Part shown: positions 15,906 to 22,917 of the stretch, one piece after another
Position numbering within the stretch: the first letter of the stretch is position 1
Layout of the letters: each line of letters starts with the position of its first letter
Assembly (NCBI GenBank): GCA_025360945.1
Contig: JANYBE010000279.1
Coordinates: forward strand, 1 to 26,965
Source of the DNA: Rhizobacter sp.
Lineage (GTDB): Bacteria > Pseudomonadota > Gammaproteobacteria > Burkholderiales > Burkholderiaceae_C
DNA length: 26,965 nt
Reading direction: 5' to 3'
Notes under the pieces: model-generated
Database searches by the model: none
Told to the model about the DNA's origin: nothing
The model's input: the letters and a program-made list of their open reading frames with translations, nothing else
Made by a program: the position numbers and the translations under genes

Positions 15906-17147
15906 TCAGACCGACGCGCTGCGGTACTTGCCGTATTCCATGCGCGCGATCGCGCGGTTGTGCACCTCGTCCGGCCCGTCGGCCAGGCGCATCGTGCGCA
16001 TGCTCGCGTACTGCTTTGCCAGACCGAAGTCGGTCGACACGCCGCCGGCGCCATGCGCCTGGATCGCGTCGTCGATGATCTTCAGCGCCATGCGCGGCGC
16101 GGCGACCTTGATCATCGCGATCTCGAGTTGCGCGACCTTGTTGCCGACGCGGTCCATCATGTCGGCCGCCTTTAGGCACAGCAGCCGCGTCATCTCGATG
16201 TCGGTGCGCGCCTCGGCGACGCGTTGCTCCCACACCGACTGCTCCGAGATGCGCTTGCCGAACGCGACGCGCGATTGCAGCCGCCGCACCATCTTCTCGA
16301 GCGCGACCTCGGCGCTGCCGATCGTGCGCATGCAATGGTGGATGCGGCCCGGCCCTAGCCGGCCCTGCGCGATCTCGAAGCCGCGGCCCTCGCCGAGCAG
16401 CAGATCACTTGCGGGCACGCGCACGTCATGGAACACAACCTCGGCGTGGCCGTGCGGCGCGTCGTCGAAGCCGAACACCGGCAGCATGCGAACGATCTCG
16501 ATGCCGGGCGTGTCGAGCGACACGAGGATCTGGGATTGCTGCGAATGGCGCGGTGCATCCGGATCGGTCTTGCCCATCACGATCGCCAGCTTGCATCGCG
16601 GGTCGCCGACGCCGGACGACCACCACTTGCGGCCGTTGATCACGTAGTGGTCGCCGTCGCGCTTCATCGAGGTCTGGATATTGGTCGCATCGCTTGATGC
16701 CACATCGGGCTCGGTCATCAGGAACGCCGAGCGGATCTGGCCCGCCAGCAGCGGCTGCAGCCAGCGCTGTTTGTGCGCGTCACTGCCGTAGCGGATCAGC
16801 ACTTCCATATTGCCGGTGTCGGGCGCCGAGCAGTTGAAGACCTCGGAGGCGAAACCGATCCGGCCCATCTCCTCGGCACACACCGCGTACTCGAGGTTGG
16901 TCAAACCGGCACCGCGGTACGGGCTTCCCTCGGGCGCCGAATCGCGCGGCAGAAACAGATTCCACAGACCTTCGGCCCTGGCCCTGCCCTTCAGGTCCTC
17001 GACGACGGGGACGACCTGCCAGCGGTTCTCGCCGAAGTCTTTCATCTGCTGCACGTACACCGGCACGGCCGGGGCGATGTGCTGCTTCATGAACCCGGCG
17101 ACGCGATCGCGCCAATGCACCTGCTTGTTTGATAGCGTGAAGTCCAT
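15906..17147 (-). CDS. Acyl-CoA dehydrogenase, ACAD10/11-like
   Basis: A 413-residue acyl-CoA dehydrogenase and the first gene of the minus-strand operon. Blocks include EGLWNLFLPRDSAPEG, CSAPDTGNMEVLIRYG, the flavin-contact segment MTEPDVASSDATNI, GRKWWSSGVGDPRC, and near the C-terminus LADGPDEVHNRAIARME. WNLFLP and the ADGPDEVH ending are typical of the ACAD10/11-like branch, in which an aspartate stands where other family members have the catalytic glutamate. That branch handles longer or modified (for example hydroxylated) acyl chains in other organisms; the substrate here is unknown. The ATG at 17147 (MDFTLSNKQV) is chosen from family length; a 23-codon upstream extension looks unlike protein. 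The Shine-Dalgarno is weak. The promoter must lie in the 140-bp divergent gap to 17288. Confidence 0.9.
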   Translation of the reverse strand: MDFTLSNKQVHWRDRVAGFMKQHIAPAVPVYVQQMKDFGENRWQVVPVVEDLKGRARAEGLWNLFLPRDSAPEGSPYRGAGLTNLEYAVCAEEMGRIGFASEVFNCSAPDTGNMEVLIRYGSDAHKQRWLQPLLAGQIRSAFLMTEPDVASSDATNIQTSMKRDGDHYVINGRKWWSSGVGDPRCKLAIVMGKTDPDAPRHSQQSQILVSLDTPGIEIVRMLPVFGFDDAPHGHAEVVFHDVRVPASDLLLGEGRGFEIAQGRLGPGRIHHCMRTIGSAEVALEKMVRRLQSRVAFGKRISEQSVWEQRVAEARTDIEMTRLLCLKAADMMDRVGNKVAQLEIAMIKVAAPRMALKIIDDAIQAHGAGGVSTDFGLAKQYASMRTMRLADGPDEVHNRAIARMEYGKYRSASV

Positions 17148-17241
17148 CGTCTGCGCTTTCGTTGTGTCGCTCTGCCGATGTCTGGCAAACTGCATTTTCC
17201 AATGGTAGTCAATCATCGTGGCTTTTGGCTATAAAGCTGGC

Positions 17242-17265
17242 GAAATAGGGGCATACCCTAGTTTC
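17242..17265. promoter_or_regulatory. Imperfect inverted repeat in the divergent gap (candidate TetR operator)
   Basis: The gap between the operon start (17147) and the alpha/beta hydrolase start (17288) contains GAAATAGGG (17242-17250), a 5-bp spacer GCATA, and CCCTAGTTTC (17256-17265). The inner TAGGG/CCCTA arms are perfect, and the outer GAAA/TTTC arms match with one extra base on the right. Size and place fit a repressor operator controlling both directions; the TetR-type gene at 18315 is the obvious candidate. A TATAAA at 17230-17235 on the plus strand has no convincing -35 partner. Binding is inference. Confidence 0.4.
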
Positions 17266-17287
17266 TATTCATCGTGACGAGCCGCAC

Positions 17288-18239
17288 ATGACCGACACTT
17301 CCATCGCCCCGTTGCTCGCCCACCTCGAGGGCCGCTACCCGGCCAGTCCGACGTGGTTTTCGGCCGCGCTGGCAGACGCTCCGCAGCGCGCGTGGCACAT
17401 GGTGCAGGGCACGGCCATCGAGACGCTGAGCTGGGGCCAGATCGGCCGACGGCCTCCTGCTGCTGCTGTGCGGCAAGATGGCGCGTGCCGACTGGTGGAG
17501 CTTCATCGCCGCGTTCTTCGCCGCGACGCATCGGGTCGTCGCGCTGTCTTGGGCCGGAATGGGCGGTTCGCGCTGGCGCGAGCAGTACTCGGTCGAGACA
17601 ATGAGCGACGAAGCGATGACGGTGGCGCTCGCGACCGGACTTTTCGAGAGCGAACGCAAGCCCGTGCTCGTCACGCACTCGTTCGGCGCGTTTGCGAGCC
17701 TGCTGTGCGCACAGCGCCATGGCGTGCGCCTCGGCGGCGTGCTGACGCTGGACATGCCGTTGCTGTCGCGCGCGCAGCGCGAAGCCCGCCGCGGCCCGAC
17801 GCTGCGCAGCGTGTTCGCGCAGCGGCCAACGCGCGTCTACCCCAGCCTGACCGATGCACTCGCGCGCTTTCGCTTCGCACCCGAGCAACCGTGCGAGAAC
17901 CTCTTCATTGCCGACCACATCGCGCGCACGTCGCTGAAGGAAGTGCCGCTGATCGACGGCATGTGCAGGACCTGGCGCTTCGATCCGCGCGTGTCGCAGA
18001 TGCATCCCGGCGACCCGGCGCGCAGCCTGTTCGGCGCCGTCTGCCCGGTGGCGATGGCCTGGGGCGCGGACTCGGCCCTCGTGACGCCCGAGGTCGCCGC
18101 GCACGGTCTGAGCGTGGCGGCCCCGGGCACGCCACGCATCGCGATCCCAGGCGCGCGCCACCACCTGATGGTGGACCAGCCGCTGGCCCTTGTCAGCGCG
18201 CTGCGCGGCCTGCTGCAAGCCTGGCCGAGTCGAAATTAA
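17288..18239 (+). pseudogene. Alpha/beta hydrolase, frameshifted
   Basis: The gene opens at the ATG at 17288 (MTDTSIAPLLAHLEGRYP) and reads well to about 17445 (ETLSWGQIG). There the homology moves to another frame, consistent with one extra or two lost bases. It continues as ADGLLLLLCGKMARADWWSF, then VVALSWAGMGGSRWREQYS. The nucleophile segment is VLVTHSFGAFASLL, and the C-terminal histidine segment is PGARHHLMVDQPLAL, ending at 18239. The strand that normally carries the HG oxyanion motif reads LLCGK, so this histidine is also changed. A 253-residue product from an internal ATG at 17478 would lack that strand. The gene is divergent from the beta-oxidation operon and 75 bp ahead of the TetR gene; the lost enzyme may have released or hydrolysed the acid the operon uses. 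A sequencing indel remains possible. Confidence 0.75.
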
Positions 18240-18314
18240 AAGCCCTGGTATGGCGGACGGCAACGCCGCGCTGAACGCACCCGTATCATTCGCGGCCGCC
18301 GAACCCGATCACCG

Positions 18315-19562
18315 ATGCTGCAAGCTTCCCCTGCCCAGACTATGCGCTTTCAAGAAAAGCGCGAAGCCGTGCTCGCCGCCGCCGCACGGCTGTTCAACGA
18401 ACACGGCGTGAAGGGCGCGACGCTGGCCGACATCGCCGCCAGCGTTGGCTTGGTCACCAACAGCGTGACCTACTACTACCGCAAGAAGGAAGATCTCGCG
18501 ACCGCGTGCTTTCTGCGCTCGATCGCCGCGTTCGATGCGCTCGCAGCGCAAGCCAGCGAGCAGCGCGGCGTGCCTGCGCGGCTGCGCGCATTCTTCACGC
18601 TGCACGCCAAGCTGCTGGCCGACATCGAGCGCAGCGAACACGCGCCCATCGTCAACTTCAACGACATCCGCGCGCTGCCTGACCCGCAGGCCGAGGAAGT
18701 GTTCGCGGCCTACACCGACATGTTCCGCCACGTGCGCGGCCTGCTGAAAGGGCCCGAGACCGCGCATTTGTCGCGCGACGACCTGAACGCGCGCGGCCAC
18801 ATCGTCCTGTCGATAGCGCACTGGGTGCGCGCCTGGATCGGGCGCCACGAGCTCGTGGAGTACCCGCGTGTGGCCGAGCGCGTCGCCGACATCCTGGTGC
18901 ACGGCATCAAGGGCCCCAAATCGCGCTGGCACGCGGCCGAGGCCGAGCGCGGCTGGCAGCTCGGGAGTGCAGCGAACGGGCCGATGGAAGCGTTCCTGCG
19001 CGCCGCGACCGTACTCGTCAACGAGCAGGGCTACCGCGGCGCGTCGGTCGAGAAGATCTCGGCGCGGCTGAACGTTACCAAGGGCTCGTTCTACCACCAC
19101 AACGACAACAAGCACGACCTGATCTCGGAGTGCTTCGAACGCAGCTTCACAGTCGTGCGCGAGGCGCTGGGCTTGGCCGAGAGCAGCCCGGGCAGCGGCT
19201 GGAGCCGCGCCTGCGCCGCGGCGCGCGCGCTGGTGCGCTACCAGCTGTCGGACGGCGGGCCGCTGCTGCGCACCTCGGCGACGAGCGCGCTGCCCGATCA
19301 GGCGCACCGCGAGCAGGTGCGCCGCACCCTGCAGCGCCTGACCGAGCGCATGGGCAGCGTCATCGTCGACGGCATGATGGACGGCTCGATTCGTGCGCTC
19401 GACCCGGCCATTGCCGCGCAGGGCGCGATCGCGGCGATCAACGCCGCGGCCGAACTGCACCGCTGGCTGCCTGGTGCGAAGCCCGACGACATCGCCGACC
19501 TGTATGTGCGGCCTGTGTTCGAGGGCGTGCTGTGCCTCGGATTCATGCGCGCGGTGGAATAA
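18315..19562 (+). CDS. Tandem TetR-TetR fusion transcriptional regulator
   Basis: A 415-residue protein, about twice the length of a normal TetR-family regulator, made of two complete units in one chain. Unit 1 has its helix-turn-helix at about residues 35-61 (ATLADIAASVGLVTNSVTYY, then YRKKEDL) followed by a helical ligand domain to about residue 200. Unit 2 has a second one at about residues 244-270 (ASVEKISARLNVTKGSFYHH, then NDNKHDL) and its own ligand domain to the end. The two recognition helices differ (VTNSVTYYY against VTKGSFYHH), so the halves are not a recent duplication. TetR proteins normally act as homodimers on palindromes, so a fused pair could bind as a built-in heterodimer. 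Set between the hydrolase pseudogene and the lipoprotein gene and near the divergent operon, it is the likely regulator of the beta-oxidation genes. The ATG at 18315 or 18342 may be the start. Confidence 0.9.
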   Translation: MLQASPAQTMRFQEKREAVLAAAARLFNEHGVKGATLADIAASVGLVTNSVTYYYRKKEDLATACFLRSIAAFDALAAQASEQRGVPARLRAFFTLHAKLLADIERSEHAPIVNFNDIRALPDPQAEEVFAAYTDMFRHVRGLLKGPETAHLSRDDLNARGHIVLSIAHWVRAWIGRHELVEYPRVAERVADILVHGIKGPKSRWHAAEAERGWQLGSAANGPMEAFLRAATVLVNEQGYRGASVEKISARLNVTKGSFYHHNDNKHDLISECFERSFTVVREALGLAESSPGSGWSRACAAARALVRYQLSDGGPLLRTSATSALPDQAHREQVRRTLQRLTERMGSVIVDGMMDGSIRALDPAIAAQGAIAAINAAAELHRWLPGAKPDDIADLYVRPVFEGVLCLGFMRAVE

Positions 19563-19581
19563 ACGGCGCGCGCAGCCCGTC
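19556..19581 (+). promoter_or_regulatory. Candidate ECF-type promoter (GGAAT-N17-CGTC)
   Basis: GGAAT at 19556-19560 overlaps the last codons and TAA stop of the TetR gene. It is followed after exactly 17 bp by CGTC at 19578-19581. GGAA(C/T) with a CGT(T/C) element 16-17 bp on is the pattern of several ECF sigma groups. It lies about 50 bp before the lipoprotein gene that leads the sigma/anti-sigma unit, so it could be the autoregulated promoter of that unit. The bases are seen; the function is inferred. Confidence 0.4.
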
Positions 19582-19592
19582 CACCCCGATGA

Positions 19593-19611
19593 CAGGAGCC
19601 GTTCGCTCCTG
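19593..19611 (+). repeat. Perfect 7-bp hairpin in the leader of the lipoprotein gene
   Basis: CAGGAGC (19593-19599), a CGTTC loop and GCTCCTG (19605-19611) form a perfect stem. It ends 20 bp before the lipoprotein ATG and would lie at the very 5' end of a transcript from the GGAAT/CGTC promoter. No T-run follows, so it is a poor Rho-independent terminator for tetR; a leader-stabilising hairpin is as likely. Confidence 0.45.
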
Positions 19612-19631
19612 CTCAACCTTCCGGAGCTCGC

Positions 19632-20018
19632 ATGGTCAAAGTCCTCGCTCTCGCCGCGTCCGCGGCAACTCTGTTCATCGCCAGCGGCTGCGCCAACATG
19701 TCCGCACCCGCCGCACCGGCGATGCTCGCCAGCGGCGCGCTTGTCGGCCCCAACGGCATGACGCTCTACACCTTTGACAAGGACACGGCCGGCAGTGGCA
19801 AGAGTGGCTGCAATGGCCCCTGCGCCGCGCTGTGGCCGCCCCTGATGGCCGGTGCAGCCGATCAAGCAACCGGCGCGTACAGCGTGGTGACGCGCGACGA
19901 CGGCTCGCGCCAGTGGGCCTACAAGGGCAAGCCGGTGTACTTTTACAAGCCGGACCAGAAGGCCGGCGACCGCACGGGCGACAACTTCCGCGACGTTTGG
20001 CACATCATCAAGGAATGA
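19632..20018 (+). CDS. COG4315-type secreted lipoprotein
   Basis: A 128-residue predicted lipoprotein. The N-terminus (MVKVLALAASAATLFIASGC) is a signal peptide with a lipobox ending at Cys20, so the mature protein would be lipid-anchored in the envelope. The body carries the two short repeats typical of COG4315 proteins with the Yx(F/W/Y)xxD motif: GMTLYTFDKD near residue 45 and GKPVYFYKPD near 105. A CNGPCAALWPPLM segment lies between them. The ATG at 19632 has GGAG 5 bp upstream. Its stop codon overlaps the start of the ECF sigma gene (ATGA), so the two are translated together. That makes it likely to be both a target of and a partner to the sigma factor, perhaps in envelope or oxidative stress. 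The molecular role of the family is not established. Confidence 0.88.
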   Translation: MVKVLALAASAATLFIASGCANMSAPAAPAMLASGALVGPNGMTLYTFDKDTAGSGKSGCNGPCAALWPPLMAGAADQATGAYSVVTRDDGSRQWAYKGKPVYFYKPDQKAGDRTGDNFRDVWHIIKE

Positions 20019-20521
20019 CGCCTGACGAGTTGCTGAGCTGGGTGCCGCGCCTACGCCGCTACGCACGGGCGCTCGCCGGCAACCGCGACGACGCCGACGA
20101 CCTGGTGCAGGACACGCTGGAGCGCGCTTGGGTCAGGTCGGCGCTGTGGCGCGGCGTGGCCGACATGCGCGGCTGGCTGTTCAGCATCATGCACAACCTG
20201 CACGTCGACGGCGTGCGACGGCCACGCTTGCATACGCAGGCGATCGACGAAGACACACCCGAGCTCGCGATGGCACCGACGCAGGGCGAACGTCTCGCGG
20301 TGCTCGATCTGCAGGCGGCGCTGTACCAGCTGCCGATCGAGCAGAGGGAGATCGTGCTGCTCGTCGCGCTCGAGGACATGGCCTATTCCGAGGTTGCGAG
20401 GACGCTCGGCATTCCGATCGGCACCGTGATGTCGCGCCTGTCGCGCGGCCGCGAACGCCTGCGCACGCTGATTGAAGGGGAAGGGCACGCCGAAACGGTG
20501 CACCTGAAAGTCGTCAAATGA
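20015..20521 (+). CDS. ECF RNA polymerase sigma factor
   Basis: A 168-residue sigma-70 family protein of ECF size with only regions 2 and 4. Region 2 is visible at about residues 8-70 (RRYARALAGNRDDADDLVQD, then TLERAWVR, then GWLFSIMHNLHVDGVRR). Region 4 lies at about residues 105-155 (LYQLPIEQREIVLLVALEDM, then YSEVARTLGIPIGTVMSRLS, then RGRERLR), with the -35-binding helix-turn-helix at its end. The ATG overlaps the lipoprotein stop by four bases, with AAGG just upstream. The anti-sigma gene starts 10 bp after its stop. It would direct RNA polymerase to a small envelope-stress regulon, probably including its own operon. The inducing signal is unknown. Confidence 0.93.
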   Translation: MTPDELLSWVPRLRRYARALAGNRDDADDLVQDTLERAWVRSALWRGVADMRGWLFSIMHNLHVDGVRRPRLHTQAIDEDTPELAMAPTQGERLAVLDLQAALYQLPIEQREIVLLVALEDMAYSEVARTLGIPIGTVMSRLSRGRERLRTLIEGEGHAETVHLKVVK

Positions 20522-20531
20522 GTCACCCGTC

Positions 20532-21344
20532 ATGAATCCGATCACCGAAGCCGAGCTGCATGCCTTCGTCGACGGCCAGCTCACGCCCGAACGCCAGTGC
20601 GAGATCGAGGCCGCTCTCGCGCAGCGCCCCGAAGAAGCGCTGCGCGTGCAGGGCTACCGGGAACACAAGCGTGAGCTGCGCGCGCTGTTCGACCCGGTCC
20701 TGGACGAGAACTTGCCGCAGCGCGTGCTGCGTGCCGCGCGGCCGCGAGCCGCCTGGTACTCCCAACGCTGGGTTGCCGGCATGGCGATTGCGCTAATCAG
20801 TGGCGCGAGCGGCTGGGGCCTGCGCGGCGCATTGCCCCTCGCATCGCCAACAAGCACGCTCGCCACCGCCGGCTTCGCGCAACGCGCGGCCGTCGCGCAT
20901 GCGGTGTACACCCCCGAGCAGCGTCGACCGGTCGAGGTCGATGCGGCGCACGAGGATCAACTTATCACATGGTTGTCCAAGCGCATGGGCGCGCCGATGA
21001 AGCCGCCGCACCTGCAGGCGCTGGGCTACGCGCTCGAAGGCGGCCGGCTGCTGCCCGGCGGCCAGGGGCCGGTCGCGCAGTTCATGTACCGCGATGCGAC
21101 GGGACAACGGCTGACGCTGTACGTGTCGAACGAGATCGGCGACCAGTCGCTGTCGGCCAACGCAGCCCACGGCGGCCATGGCGAGACCGCGTTCCGCTTC
21201 GCACGCGAGGGCCGACTCAATGTCTTCTACTGGGTCGAGGGCCGCTTCGGCTACGCGATCTCGGCCGAGGCCGATCGTGGTGCGCTGACCGATCTGTCCA
21301 GCGAGGTCTATCGCCAGCTGACGAGGGGCGCGACGGTCGAATAG
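20532..21344 (+). CDS. Membrane anti-sigma factor
   Basis: A 270-residue protein with an N-terminal anti-sigma-like segment (ITEAELHAFVDGQLTPERQ, then IEAALAQRPE), a single membrane helix at about residues 79-100 (WVAGMAIALISGASGWGLRG) and a C-terminal periplasmic domain. That domain is recognisable by VDAAHEDQLITWLSKRMGA, then LQALGYALEGGRLLPGG, and a final FYWVEGRFGYAISAEADR strand pair. The cytoplasmic part would hold the ECF sigma factor until the periplasmic part senses stress. The classic HxxxCxxC zinc site is not present; only one cysteine follows the histidine region (ERQCE). The gene lies 10 bp after the sigma gene in the same operon and ends 3 bp before a strong hairpin. Confidence 0.88.
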   Translation: MNPITEAELHAFVDGQLTPERQCEIEAALAQRPEEALRVQGYREHKRELRALFDPVLDENLPQRVLRAARPRAAWYSQRWVAGMAIALISGASGWGLRGALPLASPTSTLATAGFAQRAAVAHAVYTPEQRRPVEVDAAHEDQLITWLSKRMGAPMKPPHLQALGYALEGGRLLPGGQGPVAQFMYRDATGQRLTLYVSNEIGDQSLSANAAHGGHGETAFRFAREGRLNVFYWVEGRFGYAISAEADRGALTDLSSEVYRQLTRGATVE

Positions 21345-21346
21345 AG

Positions 21347-21377
21347 GCCGCGCGTATCGAATCTTGATACGCGCGGC
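21347..21377 (+). terminator. Perfect 12-bp hairpin after the anti-sigma gene
   Basis: GCCGCGCGTATC (21347-21358), a 7-base loop and GATACGCGCGGC (21366-21377) form a perfect, very GC-rich 12-bp stem starting 3 bp after the anti-sigma stop codon. Its place marks the end of the lipoprotein/sigma/anti-sigma transcript. No T-run follows on the plus strand, so termination may need a factor, or the hairpin may protect the mRNA 3' end. Confidence 0.6.
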
Positions 21378-21464
21378 AGCTCGGCTTGCGACGCCGGCAC
21401 CGATTGCTTTGCCCGGCCCGCGAATCTTGGGCAAGCTGCGGCTCGTTGCACGGGAGACCTCGCG

Positions 21465-22141
21465 ATGAACCGCACCACCCCCGCCGCTGGCACCTCGCCC
21501 TGGCGGCGCTGATGCTGGTCTGCACGGCGCTGCCGGCTGCGGCGCAGACGACCTTGAACGAACTTCAGCGCGACATGCAGTTCGGCGACCTCGGGTTCAT
21601 CCGCGTCACGGCGCTGCCGTTCCGCAAGGTCGCCGCAGCCACCGGAAACTGGACAAATTATGTCGGCATCGTGATCGACATCCGCGGCCCCGAGCCAGTG
21701 ATCTGCGAAAGCACCTTCCCGCTATCGGAGGCAACCCGCTTGCGCGCTTCGTCGCGCGCTCCGAGGACGGCCGCGTCATGGTGATGGGACTGAGCACACT
21801 GCTCACCGACACCAACGCGCGTTCGTCGTGCCGCCGAGCCGCGCATGGGCATCAAGTACGACACCGGCTTCGACCTGCACTCGCGCCGCCAGTTCTGCTC
21901 GCGCTAAGCACGCGAGGTGCTGATCGAGGCGACCCGCAGTTCGGTCGGCGAGGTCGAGACCTTCGCGCATCTGCTTGAGCGCAGCCCGCCGGCCGGCCTG
22001 GGCTTCTGGCGCGTCTGATACTTCGGCCGCGTTCCGTGGACGCGCGAGACGGTCACGCCGGCGAGCTTGTTGCAGAGCACCCAGATGCGCAGCGTCTTCG
22101 GCGGTCGCGTGAGCGGCGCACAGTCCGATCGAGCTACCTGA
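21465..22141 (+). pseudogene. YiiX/DUF830-type papain-like hydrolase, heavily decayed
   Basis: Homology blocks to a secreted permuted papain-like enzyme run through the whole interval but in shifting frames. A GGGAG and ATG at 21465 open MNRTT. A lost base near 21480 moves the signal peptide (WHLALAALMLVCTALPAAAQ) and DMQFGDLGFIRVTALPFRKV, then WTNYVGIVIDIRGPEPV, to the second frame. About 21730-21835 continues in a third frame (NPLARFVARSEDGRV). From 21845 the second frame resumes with MGIKYDTGFDLHSRRQFCSR. A TAA at 21905 stands where tyrosine is expected and a TGA at 22016 where tryptophan is expected (FWRV-stop-YFGRVPW). The usual active-site histidine (NHVGIV or SHVGIV) is changed to tyrosine (NYVGIV). 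The end is at 22141, overlapping by a few bases the convergent solute-binding gene. The gene is clearly dead. Confidence 0.75.
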
Positions 22142-22901
22142 CGGCCTTGACGGGCACGACGGTGGGGCTCCATTTCGCGACGATGGCACGCAAGGTTCCG
22201 TCGGACTTGAGCGTGTCGAATGCGGCGTCGAGTCTGCGCACCAGCTCGCGATCAGTGTCCTTGCTGACGGCCAGATAGTAGCCACCGCTCCTTAACAGCA
22301 GCAGGGACGGCTCGAGCTGGTTCAGAGGGATCCCGCCTGCGGCGGCGAAGGCTTCGATCGAGTAGGGGTTCATCGGTACCAGATCGATGCGGCCGGCCAG
22401 CATCTTCTTGCCGTTCTGGCCATCGTGCGTTACGACCTCGGCCTCGATGCCTTTTTCCTTCAGCGTCTCGACCGTGGCATTGTTGAGCGTGTCGCCGATG
22501 CGGTAATGCTTCAGGTCGGCGAAAGTCTTGGGCGCGACGTCGCTGCGCGAGGCCAGCTTCCAGAGCCAGATCTCGCGGTCGGCGATCGGGCCGATCCAGC
22601 TGAACCAGGCCTCTCGTTCCGCGGTGCGGGCAACAGTGAGGATCAGCACCGAGCGCTCGTTGCGCGCCGTCGCCAGCGCGCGAGCCCAGGGCAGCGGCTC
22701 GGGGCTGAGCGTGAAGCCGGCGCGCCTGGCGAGTTCCTGCGCGATATCGACGCCCATGCCCTTTAGCTGACCCTGTTCGAGGTAGTTGAACGGCGCGTTG
22801 TCGTCGCCGACCACGGCGCGCAGCACCGGTTCGCCGGCAGCCCATACGGGGAGCGCGGTGACCAGCGCACAGCTCAGGCAGAGTCGTAAGAGCCGGATCA
22901 T
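22134..22901 (-). CDS. Periplasmic solute-binding protein, family 3
   Basis: A 255-residue secreted protein. A signal peptide (MIRLLRLCLSCALVTALPVW, cleaved after AAG or nearby) precedes a family-3 solute-binding fold: RAVVGDDNAPFNYLEQGQLK, then GMGVDIAQELARRAGF, PLPWARALATARNE and DLVPMNPYSIEAFAAAGG. The last helix contains LRAIVAKWSP. Such proteins bind amino acids or small organic acids in the periplasm. No ABC permease or ATPase gene is adjacent. Instead the gene follows a hybrid histidine kinase by 16 bp with a good GAGGAC ribosome site, so it may feed a ligand signal to the kinase rather than serve transport. That link is inference; an orphan transporter component is the alternative. 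Confidence 0.88.
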   Translation of the reverse strand: MIRLLRLCLSCALVTALPVWAAGEPVLRAVVGDDNAPFNYLEQGQLKGMGVDIAQELARRAGFTLSPEPLPWARALATARNERSVLILTVARTAEREAWFSWIGPIADREIWLWKLASRSDVAPKTFADLKHYRIGDTLNNATVETLKEKGIEAEVVTHDGQNGKKMLAGRIDLVPMNPYSIEAFAAAGGIPLNQLEPSLLLLRSGGYYLAVSKDTDRELVRRLDAAFDTLKSDGTLRAIVAKWSPTVVPVKAVR

Positions 22902-22917
22902 CGTCGGATTGTCCTCT

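Noticed and set aside
19593..19611. Hairpin after tetR as a Rho-independent terminator
   Set aside because: The stem is only 7 bp and no T-run follows; I list it as a leader hairpin instead.
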